In this document: positions 1 to 12,433 of the stretch, one piece after another
Layout: the number at the start of each line of letters is the position of its first letter
How positions within the stretch are numbered: position 1 is the first letter of the stretch
DNA from: Chlorella sorokiniana
Taxonomy: Eukaryota > Chlorophyta > Trebouxiophyceae > Chlorellales > Chlorellaceae
NCBI GenBank assembly: GCA_025917655.1
Contig: CP084613.1
Span: 4,466,001-4,530,000 of the forward strand
Direction: 5' to 3'
DNA: 64,000 nucleotides
Notes under the pieces: model-generated
Database searches by the model: none
Told to the model about the DNA's origin: nothing
Seen by the model: the letters and a program-made list of their open reading frames with translations, nothing else
Translations under genes and position numbers: made by a program

Positions 1-394
1 AGGCGTCAGGCGCCAAGCCGTGACCCATTGCTGCAGGAGGCTGCTCGCGCCGCCTGCACCGAGCGATAGGCGAGCAAACGCGTCGAAGAACGGGCCCGAA
101 AGCCAGGAGACCCGTCGGCAGTGGGGCAAAAGATGCACGGTGGTGCGCCGCTGAGCCTGGCCAGCAGCCTCTGAAGCGCCTAGGATTGGGACGACCAACG
201 CTTACCTGAGACTAAGATGATGAATCAGAGATGAACAGGATGAACAGGCATGCAGATCTCCGCATTCAGGGTACCAGTGTGCCTTCAAAAGCTGTTGCTG
301 GAACGGTCTTGCCCATCTGCTTGCACTCCCGAGATGCTAGGACGACCGCCATCGGCCGCCTTCAGCCCAATTGCCGGGTTTAGATCGTGTAAAG
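1..394. other. Upstream flank, no gene seen
   Basis: Open frames here are short, have no recognisable motif and are not linked by plausible splice sites to the first gene. It probably contains the promoter and 5' UTR of the four-TM protein gene. Confidence 0.4.
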
Positions 395-1775
395 ATGGCG
401 GCGCTGCGGAACGCCCACTATGCTGGCGCCCTAGTTGCCCTGCAGGTGGGGTTGCGCGCACAAGCCCTGGGCAGGCCCGCAGCTCTTGCCTGTGGGTACC
501 AGCAGCAGCATGAAAGCTGCGCAGCGGGGCGGCCCCAGCCGCAGCCTGGGCTCTCTCGGCGCTCTTGCTCCAGCGGCAGGGGTTCACAGCGCGCCCGCAG
601 CGGCATGGTCCGCCGCGCGCCGCTCCCCCGATCTCGTGCCCCCATCTCCCCTCACGTCCTCCGCAGTTTGTCTTCCTGGCTGTTGTGGCCGGGGTGACCT
701 CCACTAAGCTGGACACCTCGCAAGGCTGCTACCTGAACCTGCTGGGCGGCTCTGTTTGCGAGTGAGCGGCCGGGATCTGGCCCAGCCGCACCCATCTCCC
801 CAGCGTGCATGCAGCTCCTGAGATCCAGGTTGCTGGCACAGCAGGAAGCGTGCTAGCCAGCGCCTCTCACTACGACCCCTGACCAACCCAGCTCCCAGCC
901 TCCACATCTTCTCACCCAATCCTCCCAACCCACCACCCCTGCCTCCAGCTTCGCCTACGTCACCGCCGGCATGTGCGGCCTGTTTGCCCTGCTGCTGGGC
1001 GTGGGCGTCTTTCTGACGCTGCGCCAGCCGGACAACACCCCGGGCGTCTTCCTGCCCGCCATCTACGGCTCCCTGGGGCTCTTCACCGCCTCCTGGTGGC
1101 TGGTGGCCGCCATCACCTTCACCAGTGAGAGGCGGCAGGCGGCGAGCGGCCAGTGGCTGCCATCCGCTGGGGGACAAGCCGTCCGCTGGGGGATTACGCT
1201 GCTCATCCTTGATAGGAAGAATCCAAGCTTTGATTGACTGCAGTGCGGATTTGCTCAGCCCCCCCCGCCCCCGCCCGCCCATGGGCCTGGCCTGGCCAGG
1301 CCTTGCCCGCCAAACGTGCCCCAAACGCGCTCCCCCTGCTTCCCCCTGCAGTTCGCGGCGACCAGGCGTCCGACGACGGCCTCCCTTACGGTTCCGACCG
1401 CAACGCCGTCATCGCTTTCTCGTGGCTGAGCGCCATCGACGCCTTCTTCGTCTTTGTGCTTGTGGTGCACGACCGGTGTGACCCCCTCCCGGGCAGCTCC
1501 CTCTCCACTCACTAGAGCAACCACCGCCTTGCCGCTGGCGTACCCATGCTTGCACGCCCTGCGCAGCTGGGCGACCCGGCCCTCAGCAGCGTGCTTGCCT
1601 TGGCGTGTTCTGACAACACACTCCACAAACCGCTCCTCTCCAACACAGGGTCAAGTTCCGCCAGTGGCGGTACGCACAGGACCGCTCCAGGAGTGTGCTG
1701 GACCTGGAGGAGCAGGAGGAGTTCAAGAAGGCATACGTGGCGACTCAGGCGCTGGGCGCCACGCCCGTCGTGTGA
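395..1775 (+). CDS. Four-transmembrane protein, family not recognised
   Basis: Five exons join in phase: 395-445, 667-761, 949-1124, 1352-1475 and 1649-1775, giving about 190 residues. Four hydrophobic stretches are visible: residues about 9-28 across the first junction (ALVALQFVFLAVVAGV), about 50-73 (CGLFALLLGVGVFL), about 84-105 (LPAIYGSLGLFTASWWLV) and about 125-147 (AFSWLSAIDAFFVFVLVV). The tail is short, charged and probably cytosolic (KFRQWRYAQDRSR, then an acidic stretch). The layout resembles small tetraspan MARVEL- or CASP-like proteins, but I see no diagnostic signature, so no function is assigned. All donors are GTG-type and all acceptors end in CAG. The start is the first ATG giving a continuous TM1. 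No frame breaks are needed, unlike in most neighbours. It converges with the UMP-CMP kinase gene. Confidence 0.72.
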
Positions 1776-2497
1776 CCACAGCGTGGGTCCTCGCCCCACC
1801 GCAGCACAGCGTGCATGGCGTGTCTCCAGCCGGCTTGAGCTCTGCTTCACCTGCGCCCAGGTCGCCTGTCTGCCCAAGGATACCCCCAGCCCCTGACCAA
1901 CCAACCCAGCAGGGCTACCAGCCCCTACGCTGGCATGACTGCCACGTTCTCACCCCCAACTCAACACATCCTCTGCCCCTTTGCCCTCGCTTCGTTAGCA
2001 CCTTTCACTTATGCACCGGCTCCTGCGCGATCCCAGGCTTGCGTTGCACTCGAGGTTTCTTTCCCTCCCAACGAGCAATCACACCATTGTCAGTGGGATT
2101 GCTGTTCACCTTGCCCCCCCCAGCGCCTCTCTGGCCCGGCAGCGGCTGGTGCCCTCATCAGCACGTGCGCTCTGCTTTGTGCCTGAACCTCCTGCACTGG
2201 GCGTACATGTTTCAACCCACATTCCTCCACACCAGCCTGCTCTCGTTGCTGTGCCCTGGGAGTGTAAATGCGCCGGCTCTCATGGCCTCAAGGCATCACA
2301 CATGACATGAAAAGAATCAAGCGGGAGGGTGGGAGGGGAAGCAAAAGGGTCAGAGTGCAGTGATTGGAAGAGAGGAGCTGTGGGGAAGCACCCAGGCGCC
2401 AACCCGCCGAGCCTGGCGCGCAAGCGGCTGCAGCGGCTTGCGGCCCACTGTGCCCGCCAAGCTTCGCCGAAGGCCAGCCCCGACAGCCGGAGCCAGC
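1776..2497. other. Convergent intergenic spacer
   Basis: This spacer lies between the 3' ends of the four-TM gene and the UMP-CMP kinase gene. It should hold both 3' UTRs. I see no coding motif, RNA gene or repeat in it. Confidence 0.5.
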
Positions 2498-3951
<1,454 letters not shown>

Positions 3952-4867
3952 AAGATGTGGGCATAGGATGCAATCATATGCATCCTACTGTTGATTGCTG
4001 CGCTGCTGGGGTGGTTTGTGCAGGCAGTAAATACAACGGGCGCCACCCGGGCTTACACCCACCTTGCCATCAGGCACGGTTGCAGTGGCTGTGCAGCCCG
4101 CGCTGGGGGCTCTGCGACAGTCATGAGCCCTGCTGCTGCAAAGCCCAAGGAAAGCTTGCCCCAGGGGAACTGCATTTGGGTGGCGGCACAGGCGGCAGGT
4201 GGCTGGAGGTGCCGGTCAGCCGACTCCCATGAAAGCGAGCGCCTGCGCTGTGGCCTGATAGATGTGATGCGTGGATATGACCAAAGGATTGAATCGACAC
4301 GCACCTTGGCGGCTGAAAGGGAGCCGTGGGTGGCCTGGTTGGTTGCGCACTCGAGGGCAACCGCGCCAGCTGAGGCTGCAGACCCAGAGTTTACAGCTGC
4401 TGCCCTTGCAAAAGATCCACACACCTGAAGCAGTCGCCGTCTGCAAGCCATAAACAACACGGTTGAGGAGCGCTGCAGCCGCAGACAATTGCAAGCTAAT
4501 CTGGTACGATCAGACTCGTCAGAGGATGCACATTGCGCCGGGCAGAGCCCAGGGCATTCAACGATGGTTGTACAGCGGTACAACGCGCGCTGCAGTCTTG
4601 TTGCGAGGAAGCACCGGGTTCAGATCAATTTCTGTCCGGAGAATTCCTGAACTGATCCTTGGCCACGTTATTGGTGCACGAAACAACAAGCCGAAAGGGT
4701 TTCCAAGACGCTTGCTGTGTCCTGCAAACCATCCCTCGCAATATCACATATCACAGGTGAGCTGCGAACGTCCGAACGAGCCATGCAGGCGCCACCAATG
4801 GCGCATACCCTGTGCCGGCCTGAACAGGCGTCCTCATTACTTGCCGCTGCTGGCATTGCAGCTGGCC
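3952..4867. other. Divergent intergenic region
   Basis: This region separates the UMP-CMP kinase start from the glyoxalase start. Frames of up to about 175 codons occur on both strands but show no domain, no splice continuity and shadow-like composition. Promoters for both flanking genes presumably lie here. Confidence 0.45.
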
Positions 4868-5738
4868 ATGTCCGTTCCTCCATTCCATCTGGCCTTCCCT
4901 GTGCACGACATTGCGGCAGCACGTCAATTCTACATAGAGTGAGTGGGGCGGCCCTGTGCGGTGCTGGCCCACATCAGCATCCCTGCATCGCTTCCTCCCA
5001 CGTCTCCGCCCCTCACCCGCGCAGGAAGCTGGGCTGCACCGAGGGCCGCAGCTCGCAGCGCTGGGTGGACTTCAACTTGTTCGGCCACCAGGTGGTGGCG
5101 CACCTGGTGGATGGCTACCAGGCAGCCCGCAGCCACAACCAGGTCGACGGCGACCCGGTGCCCGTGCCGCACTTTGGCCTGGCGCTGTCGCTGCAGCAGT
5201 TTGACGCGCTGGCGCGGCGCTGCCGCCAGCAGGGCGTGCGCTTCGTCATCGAGCCGCACCTGCGTTTCCAGGGTGCGTGTGGAGCGCCGTCCCCCCGCCG
5301 CCAGCTGGCCTTCGCTCCCCCGCCTGGCTGGCTCGGCAGCAGCCATCGTCAGCGCTGAATGTTGCTGCGCACTCTGCGTCTCTTCCTTGCTGCAGGGCAG
5401 CCGGGGGAGCAGCTGACGATGTTTTTTACGACCCCAGCGGTAAGGCAGGAGCCCTGTGCCACCAGGGTTGGAGGGAAGCAAGGCGGCTGTGCTGAGGAAG
5501 GCTTTCAGGTGGATTGCTCGGCCATGCCCCTGACTTGCGCCCCTATTATGGTGGCCCCCACACGCTGCAGGAAATGCTCTGGAGTTCAAGGTGGGCGCCA
5601 ATGCTACCCAGAATTTGTATCGTTTGTTGTACTCATGCATGTGTCGCGCTGCAAGCCTCCTGCTGGACTCCTGTGCGTGTGCAGGCGATGACACACCCAG
5701 AAAACCTGTTTGCCCAGTATGAGGTCGCGACATCCTAG
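4868..5738 (+). CDS. Glyoxalase/bleomycin-resistance (VOC) family protein
   Basis: Five exons (4868-4938, 5025-5272, 5396-5439, 5571-5590, 5685-5738) encode about 145 residues, one VOC metal-dependent fold. The N-terminal strand FHLAFPVHD carries the usual first His and is followed by AARQFYIEKLGC and a second conserved region FGHQVVAHL. A mid-domain PHFGLAL and the C-terminal FYDPSGNALEFK supply further His and Glu positions typical of metal binding in this superfamily. The substrate cannot be told from sequence; many plant and algal members are annotated only as glyoxalase-like. The frame shifts by one base in the T run at 5422-5427. Seven Ts instead of six would join the two conserved halves, so I infer a sequence indel. 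Exon 4 is a 20-nt micro-exon. The start ATG lies immediately before the first beta strand, so an upstream targeting exon cannot be excluded. Confidence 0.82.
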
Positions 5739-6289
5739 TTCCTCTCTTTCTCCCCCTTACCTGCTCTCTCTCCTCCTGTCAGCTATCATCAATCACCGCA
5801 TTCTTGACACTTCCTTTATCCCTCCTTGCCACTAGTTTTCGGGTTGGTTCATGTGGGGCTGCTGTTTATTACTTTAAGCGCATGAAGCGAAGCGGCACAC
5901 CAAAACGTTTGGCCCGGCTGCACATGCTTGCTGGTCTGCCGCGGTTGTCAATGTGCAGCAACGGGCCAGGAAGGGGGCCAATCACGGGAGGCAACTCTTG
6001 TAATGCGGAGCTGTGGCAGGGAAAACTGGGGCGAGAGGGGTGACAGGTGTGATTGAACTGGATACGCGGCAGGGGTGGCGGAGCGACGGGGCGTGTTCCT
6101 GCCGCGGACTACGGTTGTTGAGGTATTGAGAAGGATTAGGGTTAGCTGCCATTGTGGGCATGCTGGCAGCCAGCCATTCCTGGCCGTCATGGTGCAGCTC
6201 AGCCGGCGGCGGGAGGTGCTCCGCGGCTGCACGACTTCGGAGAAGGAACGCGGCGGCCGCACGGGTTGGATGCCTCAGTTGGAAGGACA
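5739..6289. other. Convergent intergenic spacer
   Basis: It lies between the glyoxalase stop and the transferrin stop. No gene, RNA or repeat is apparent. A single TTAGGGTTAG-like string near 6136 is too short to be telomeric. Confidence 0.5.
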
Positions 6290-9200
6290 TCAGATCTTTC
6301 CGTTGCCGCCCCAGGCCTCAGAGCCCTGTGAGGTGGGCATGACGGGTGCGGCGTCGGTGTGTGGCTGCCACCGCGCCTTCTTCTTGGAGTAGACCACCAT
6401 GGCCACCACGCCAATCAAGATGCCCGCCACGGCGCAGCCGATGCCAATGCCCGCGGCGGCGCCCGACGACACGCCGCTGGAGCCGCCAGAGGGGGCGGGA
6501 GCGGCGGGGGCGGCAGGGGCGCCAGTGCCCTGGGAGGCGAGGGCATCCAGAGCAGCAATGCCCTCGTAGGCGGCCTTGGTCTGAGGGGTCACATACTGCT
6601 CGGTGGTCTGGGTCACGCCCTGCGGCGCAGGGGGCGCAACAGCGGCGCAGGGAGAGGTCGGCGCCGGCCAAGCCCCAGCCGCGTCCCCGGCCACAGACAG
6701 CGCTTGGGGCAGTATAGATGCTCGACGCCGCCTTGACAGGCCAGCGCAGGCCGGTTGCACAGAAGAGGCTGCAGCCAGGGCTCACCCCCAGGCTGACAGC
6801 GGTCTCGCCAATCAGGAGGCCCGTTTCGCCGCCAAAGGTCTTGAGCGAGTTGGCCAGGGCCTCGCCGCCGCTGTTGAGTGCGGAGCGGATGGCGGCGCCC
6901 GTGGGACCGGATGCCACGTCAGCGCGGGTCATCACAGCGCGGCCAGGGGCGCGAGCAATGTTGCACGTCTCGTACTGGTCAATGGTGGCGCAGCCGCCGT
7001 TGGGACACAGCAGGCGGACCTCGCTCTGCGGGGAGGAGGAGGGCCATTGATGGGGGCGAGGGTTTGCCAGCTGCTACAAACACAGGTCTGGCCCGCCAGG
7101 TTTCGACCCCTCCCTGGCTGTGAGGACCTTCACAATACCCAGCACCAGCTTCCAACCGCACTATGGATCCCAGCGGACCCTAGATGCGGTGCATCCCTCT
7201 GCCTCTCCTTCCCACACATAACACTCCATGCTGCGCACACACAACAACCACAACGCGCACAGCTGCGATGTGCTGCAGCCCTCACCGAGGCACGGGCCCA
7301 GGGCTGGGGGTTGGTGCCGTCGCTGACAACCTCCAGCACCGTCGAGTGCTTGGTGAAGGACACGTCGCCTGCAGCGATGGGAGAGGAGATGAGCAGGGGG
7401 CGGGTTGAGCACGCGACCGGCGTGGAGGCTGTGCGGGCGGGATGGCCCTGTCCTGCCGCGCAGACAGGCGTGCGGAGGCGGAGCAGCTTCCCGGCAGCAG
7501 CAGAGGTTCAGCAGGAGCCCTTCGCACAGCACAGCACCCATTTAGTCCAAGCCGCTCACCCGAGTCCTCAAACATGCAGCGCAGGGAGCCGTCGTAGTCG
7601 ATGTAGGGGTCCTCCGTCGTGCAGTCGCCCTGCTGGGAGGAAAGGAGGAAAGGAGGCGAGGATGCAGGGGAGGAGGGTGAGGAGGCGGGCTGGGCGAGGA
7701 GGCAGGCTGAGCTAGCAGGGCTCCGCGCGGGCAGTTCAAAGCGCGCACGGTGGGCGGGCTGCATTTGGGTTGCAGCGCTCACTGCCCCACCACCATCCCA
7801 CAGCCAGAGATGCCTCAGCACGTGACCCCGCCCACCACCACCCACCCCACCCGCCCACCTTGCAGGCCGTGCACATGCCGGGCCAGGCGCCGCCGCCCAG
7901 CGCGGGGCCGTCAGCCTGGGTGCCGGGGGCGCAGGTGGCGGAGAAGAAGGAGGCCACGCTCTCGGCGTCGGCCTGCACAGCGTCTTCAGCATCCACGCGG
8001 GGATCTGGGGGGGGGGGGGAGGGGGAGGGAGGAGTGAGTGCGATATGAGGGGCAGGCAGCACGGCAGCACAGTTATGTGTGGGTGAGTGGCTGTGGGTGT
8101 GGGTGGGTGGGTGGGGGCTTGCCGCAGTGAGCAGAGTCCGTGGCGCAGGCAGAGGCTGCGTCCGTGCTGCTCCTTTCGCCCCAAAAAGCTCGCAGGACGC
8201 CGTCCGTGCTTGGCACAGCAGAGCACAGAGCAGCACAGCGCAGCGCACTCACAACGCCCTCCTGGGTGAGGAAGCCGATGGGCAGGGTCCAGCCCGCGGT
8301 GCGGCGGTAACCGGTGTGGCACGGCGCTTGCCGCGCAGGTCGGCAAAGGTGGGGTTGTTGGAGCAGAAGGAGGCGGGCACCACGGCCACAGAGAAGTAGG
8401 AGGCGCCCAGCGGGGCATCGCTGTACTGCTCAGCGGCCACCGGCTGCAGGCCAAACTCCTCAAACGCGGGCAGCTGCTGGGTGCCTGCAGGACGTTGGGG
8501 GCAGTGAGCCAGGGTGTGGGTGCAGGCTTGCAACGGACGAGAGGGACGAGAGGGAAGGGCTAGCAGCGGCTGATCTCAGGGCCAGCAACAGCGCGTCCAC
8601 GTTGGCCCACAGACCCCAGCCCAGCCCGAACCCGGCCTCCACACCCGACCTTGACGCACACTAGCCTCCAAGCACTGCTGCACCCGCGGCCCCCGCAAGC
8701 CAGCTCCTCCCAGCACCCACCGCCCAGCACAACGAGGTCTGCGGTGCCCTTGCTGACGCGGTCGGTGCAGGCATCCAGGGAGCCGCCGACGACACAGTCG
8801 AAGGCAACGTCGTCGGTGTTGCCCTCCGCCACCGCGGCCTTGCAGGCCTGCAGCACGTCGTTGCTGACGGAGGCCGGGATGCACCAGACGGCGGTGGCGG
8901 CGGCGCCACCAGCGGGGGCGGCAGGGGTGGGGGTGGCGGGGGTGGGGGCGGCAGGGGTGGGGGCGGCAGGGGTGGCGGGGCGCTCTCCAGCTCGGCGATG
9001 CGGTCAAACGCCAGCTTGGTGTTGGCGCCCGAAGTACTGCGTGAAGGGCTGGTCAATCTCCTGCGGGAAGAAAGGAGGAGGGGCGGGAGGGGAGGCACCG
9101 GGAAGCTTGTGAGCGAGGCTGCCTGTGAAGAGGCCGGAGCCGCCTGGCTTTCTCACACAACACACTGACAAAAACCTGTGGAGAACGGAGGACAGATCCT

Positions 9201-11977
9201 TGTCAATGCACGATGCTCTACGTCCCCCCATTGCGCTCACCAGCAGCGCCTCGGTGTCGGGCGAGAAGGCAAAGCCGGGCAGGCCGCCCAGGTTGCGCGC
9301 GGCGTTCAGGAAGGTGGTGTCGTTGCCGACCGCCAGCAGCGCGTCCTGCATTCACGAGTGGATGGACACCGGGGAACGGGTTGGGACAGACACGGTTGGG
9401 ACAAAATGTGTGTGGTGTGTGTGTGTGTGTGTGTGGGGGGGAGGCCTGGGCGGGGCAGGCAAGGCAGGCAGGCGAGGGAGCCACCGCTGTGACGCTTCGC
9501 AGCATATCTGGCGGCTGGACCTCCCCATTCCACGGTCCACAGCGCTGCCGGGTGCTGCCACCCCACCTGAATTTGCTGGCCAATAGGCTGCGAGGCGATG
9601 GCGGCGGTGGTCATGACGGCATAGGAGGGGGACTGCGCGATGTTGCAGCTGGCAAAGTCCGCCAGGGGCGGCAGCCGCCGGTGGGGCAGACCAAGCGGAA
9701 GTTGGCCTGCGCAGGGGGTCGATTGGGAGAGGCCGGTTCAAGTGGGGTTTGCAGAGAGATGGGTTGGCAGGCTTTGGGCGGAAGTCCACCGCGCTTCCGG
9801 CCGCTGCGGCGTTGGCAGGCGGTGCCGCTGCACGGCGACTGCCTCCTGGCCAAGCGGGTGAGGCCCCCAGAGGGCCGTCTGTTCAGCACGGACGCGGCTG
9901 CACGGCGGCAGCCCAGCCAGGGCTGCCAATCACGGGGCGGGGCCCTCAGCGCGACTCACAGCGGTGTTGGTACCGGCCCAGACCTCGGGGTTCTCGCCGT
10001 CAGCCAGCACCTCCAGTGGGGTGGCGTGCTTGGTGAAGGCCACGTCACCTGGCGGAGTCGGAAGGCAGAGGAGGGTCAGGGAGGGACGCGTGGGAGGAGG
10101 GTGCTGGGCACTGCGGGCGGAGCGCCACGGCTACACAACATGCACACAGAGCAAGCAGCAGCAGCGGGCAGAGCCCATCATGCTTCCGCTCAACACAGAA
10201 AGCGGCCGGGCCCAGCAGGGGCCGCTCAGAAGCGAAGCTTCAGCCACTCACAGGCATCCTCAATGAGACCGCGGATGGTGCCCGCGTAATCGTAGTAGGG
10301 GCTTTCGGTGGAGCAGTCGCCCTGGCGACAGGAGGAACACAGGAGCAAACGGAGGGTCGGAACCGCATTACTTTGATGTATGACAACGTGCAAGCCCACC
10401 ATGCGGGTGCAGGGCTCCTCGATCCCAGATCAACAGGCACAGCTGCTCCCAGGCCCAATGAAAGACAGACACGAGGGGGACTTGCAGCAGCAACCGGGTC
10501 GCCGCTGCAGCAGCCAGGGCATCTCACGGGCGCACGGCGGCTGCCCTGAGGCAGCAGCAGCCGGCCCCCATGCTGCGGCCCCGCCTGCATTGCCACTCAC
10601 CCCGCAGGCGGTGCACTGGCCGTCCCACTGCGAGCCGTCCACGTTAGCGCCGTTGCCGGCAGCGCACACACCGCCTGAGAAGAAGGCGGCCAGCGACTGG
10701 GCATCAGCCTTCACAGCATCGTCGGAGTTTACGACGTCAACCTGAAAGGGAAGGGGTTGAGAGGGGGAGGGCTTGCAGGTGGTGGGGTGGAGGAGGCTGC
10801 GCAGCTGCACACCCCATCCTTGTCGCCAGCTGCTGGGAAGATGGCCCCTGCCAGCCCACCCACCCCGGCACCATGCCGTGCACGGCACAGAGCGCCGCAC
10901 AGCACGTTGCAGCACAAGCAGCGCACTCACGGTGCCAGAGCCAATCAGGAAGCCGACGGGGAGGGTCCAGCCAGCGGTGCGGCCATAGCCGGTGTGGCAC
11001 GAGCGCTTGCCGCGCAGCGACTCCAGGGTCGTGTCGGCGGCACAGTCGGCGGCGCGCACGACGGCCACAGAGTAGTAGTTGGGGGTGTCGAGGCCGGCAT
11101 AGCTCTCTGCAAGCGGGGAGCACAGCAGATGAGCACGGCGTTGGGGCGCACACGGCATTGACGAAGCACCCTCTGGGTGCAGCCGCTAACCCCACCCCAG
11201 CCTGCTGCTGCCCCGCGGGCACCGGCACATGGGAATGGGGCTGCACGCGTGCCCATATGGAGCCTGTGGCAGCTGCAGCCCGCCAGCTGGCGCCACTCAC
11301 CAGCAATGATAGCCTCAAGGCCGTGCTCCTCGTTGGCGACCAGCATGCTGCGGCCTGCGCGGCGAATCGTGAAACTCGCTGTCAGAAGCATCGCCGAGAA
11401 GCAGAGACACCGTGTGCGCAAAAGCGGCGGATGTTCAGAAATGCAGTGCTGTAGCAGCCTCGCAACACGCCCCACTCACCCTGCTGGGTCGTCAGCTCAG
11501 CGCCGCCGTTGCCCACCAGCTCCGCGCAGCCGGCCATGTCGGTGCCGGCCACACAGGTGAAGCTGACGGCGGCGGTGTTGGCCTGGGCCATGGCGCTGTT
11601 GCAGGCCGCGATGGCAGGGCTGTTGGCAGCGGCAGGGACGCACCAGCGGATGTTCCTGGCGCCGCCAGCCTGCAGGGGACAAACGAAACGGGCGTAGCCA
11701 TGGAATTTCGACCGGCACGCGGGAGAGCTTGGGAGTGGCAGCGTGGAAGGGGAGCATGGAAGGGAACAAGGTCGCGATATGGTTCGCCACTAGGCATGCA
11801 TGCACTTACAACCCTAGCCCAGCACACCGCCCGCGCAGGTCTCGGACCACTGAGGCATGGGCGGATACAATTTGCAGGATGTATGATCACCTGGGCAAGC
11901 GTGCGTGCGTGCGCAGGCAGCGTCATCGCGGCCAGTGCCAGCGTCAAAGCGCAGAGCTGCGCCATAACGCGTGCCAT
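6290..11977 (-). CDS. Two-lobed transferrin-like protein, membrane-anchored
   Basis: Likely a cell-surface iron-binding protein of the algal transferrin type. There are 16 exons: 11977-11891, 11669-11480, 11354-11301, 11106-10931, 10741-10601, 10321-10252, 10048-9960, 9706-9567, 9345-9241, 9060-8721, 8484-8253, 8004-7859, 7629-7560, 7368-7286, 7025-6786 and 6619-6290, about 830 residues. A signal peptide ends near LPAHA. Lobe 1 has IRWCVP, YYSVAVV, CHTGYGRTAGW, YDYAGTIRGL, DVAFTKHAT and CNIAQSPSYAV. Lobe 2 repeats these as VWCIPA, YFSVAVV, CHTGYRRTAGW, IDYDGSLRCM, DVSFTKHST and CNIARAPGRAV. A Pro-rich linker joins the lobes. The C-terminus has one TM helix (AVAGILIGVVAMVVY) followed by SKKKARW, so it is a type I membrane protein. 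Frame jumps at 9665-9668, 9028-9030, 8930-8990, 8321-8326 and 7999-8002 are inferred sequence indels. The canonical iron-ligand Asp and His are replaced in both lobes. Confidence 0.92.
8925..8985. repeat. G-rich minisatellite coding a Pro-rich linker
   Basis: A short imperfect tandem unit of about 18 bp (GGCAGGGGTGGGGGCGGC) is repeated about three times. On the minus strand it codes the Pro-rich hinge between the two transferrin lobes. One of the frame jumps of that gene falls within it, so the exact length is uncertain. Confidence 0.7.
9407..9436. repeat. GT/CA microsatellite in a transferrin intron
   Basis: A nearly pure GT dinucleotide run on the plus strand (CA in the sense of the gene) lies between transferrin exons 8 and 9. 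It runs directly into a G run. Confidence 0.85.
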
Positions 11978-12433
11978 GATTCCTCCCAGTCGAACTTGCG
12001 AAAATAAAGTGGCCGATGGTGTTTGCTGCATGCGGGAAAAGGGGCGCGCCCGATGGCACGCACGCCCTGCGAAGGGCGCGTGCCTCAAAGAAGCCGGCTC
12101 CCCGCATCAAGGAAGCCGATGTGAGCAAGCCCAAAGGGGTACAGGCAGCAGTTACAGGCGCTGGAGAATGTGTTTATGTCAACATTTTGTTGCGAGCCAT
12201 TCACGGAGGCACCTGGACGTCCTGCTAACCTCTGCGCCGGCAGTGCTGCAGGCCTGGGGACCAAAGTGCAGCATGGTGGGGCATGAAGAGCAGCTTTCCG
12301 CAGGGAGGAGAGCTTCCAAGGCCGCAGGAGCCATCACCCGACACAGCCGCTCCTGCCAGCTGACACACACCAGCCGCATGCGTGCTCGGCAGCCGCCACA
12401 CGCATGCCCTGCGCTGCCGCCACCACCGGCCGC
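11978..12433. other. Spacer between argC and transferrin genes (same strand)
   Basis: It holds the argC 3' UTR and the transferrin promoter, both on the minus strand. No gene or clear iron-response motif is visible by eye. Confidence 0.45.

Noticed and set aside
4053-4583. Minus-strand 176-codon open frame in the kinase/glyoxalase spacer
   Set aside because: No domain, no signal of selection in composition, and no splice partners; GC-rich DNA yields many such frames.
6133-6146. TTAGGGTTAG-like string resembling a telomere repeat
   Set aside because: Fewer than two units and no array; chance in a 64-kb window.
6290-11977. Reading the transferrin gene as a pseudogene because of five frame jumps
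   Set aside because: All 16 exons keep splice sites and intron phase, no premature loss of domains is seen, and similar one-base jumps affect most neighbouring housekeeping genes.
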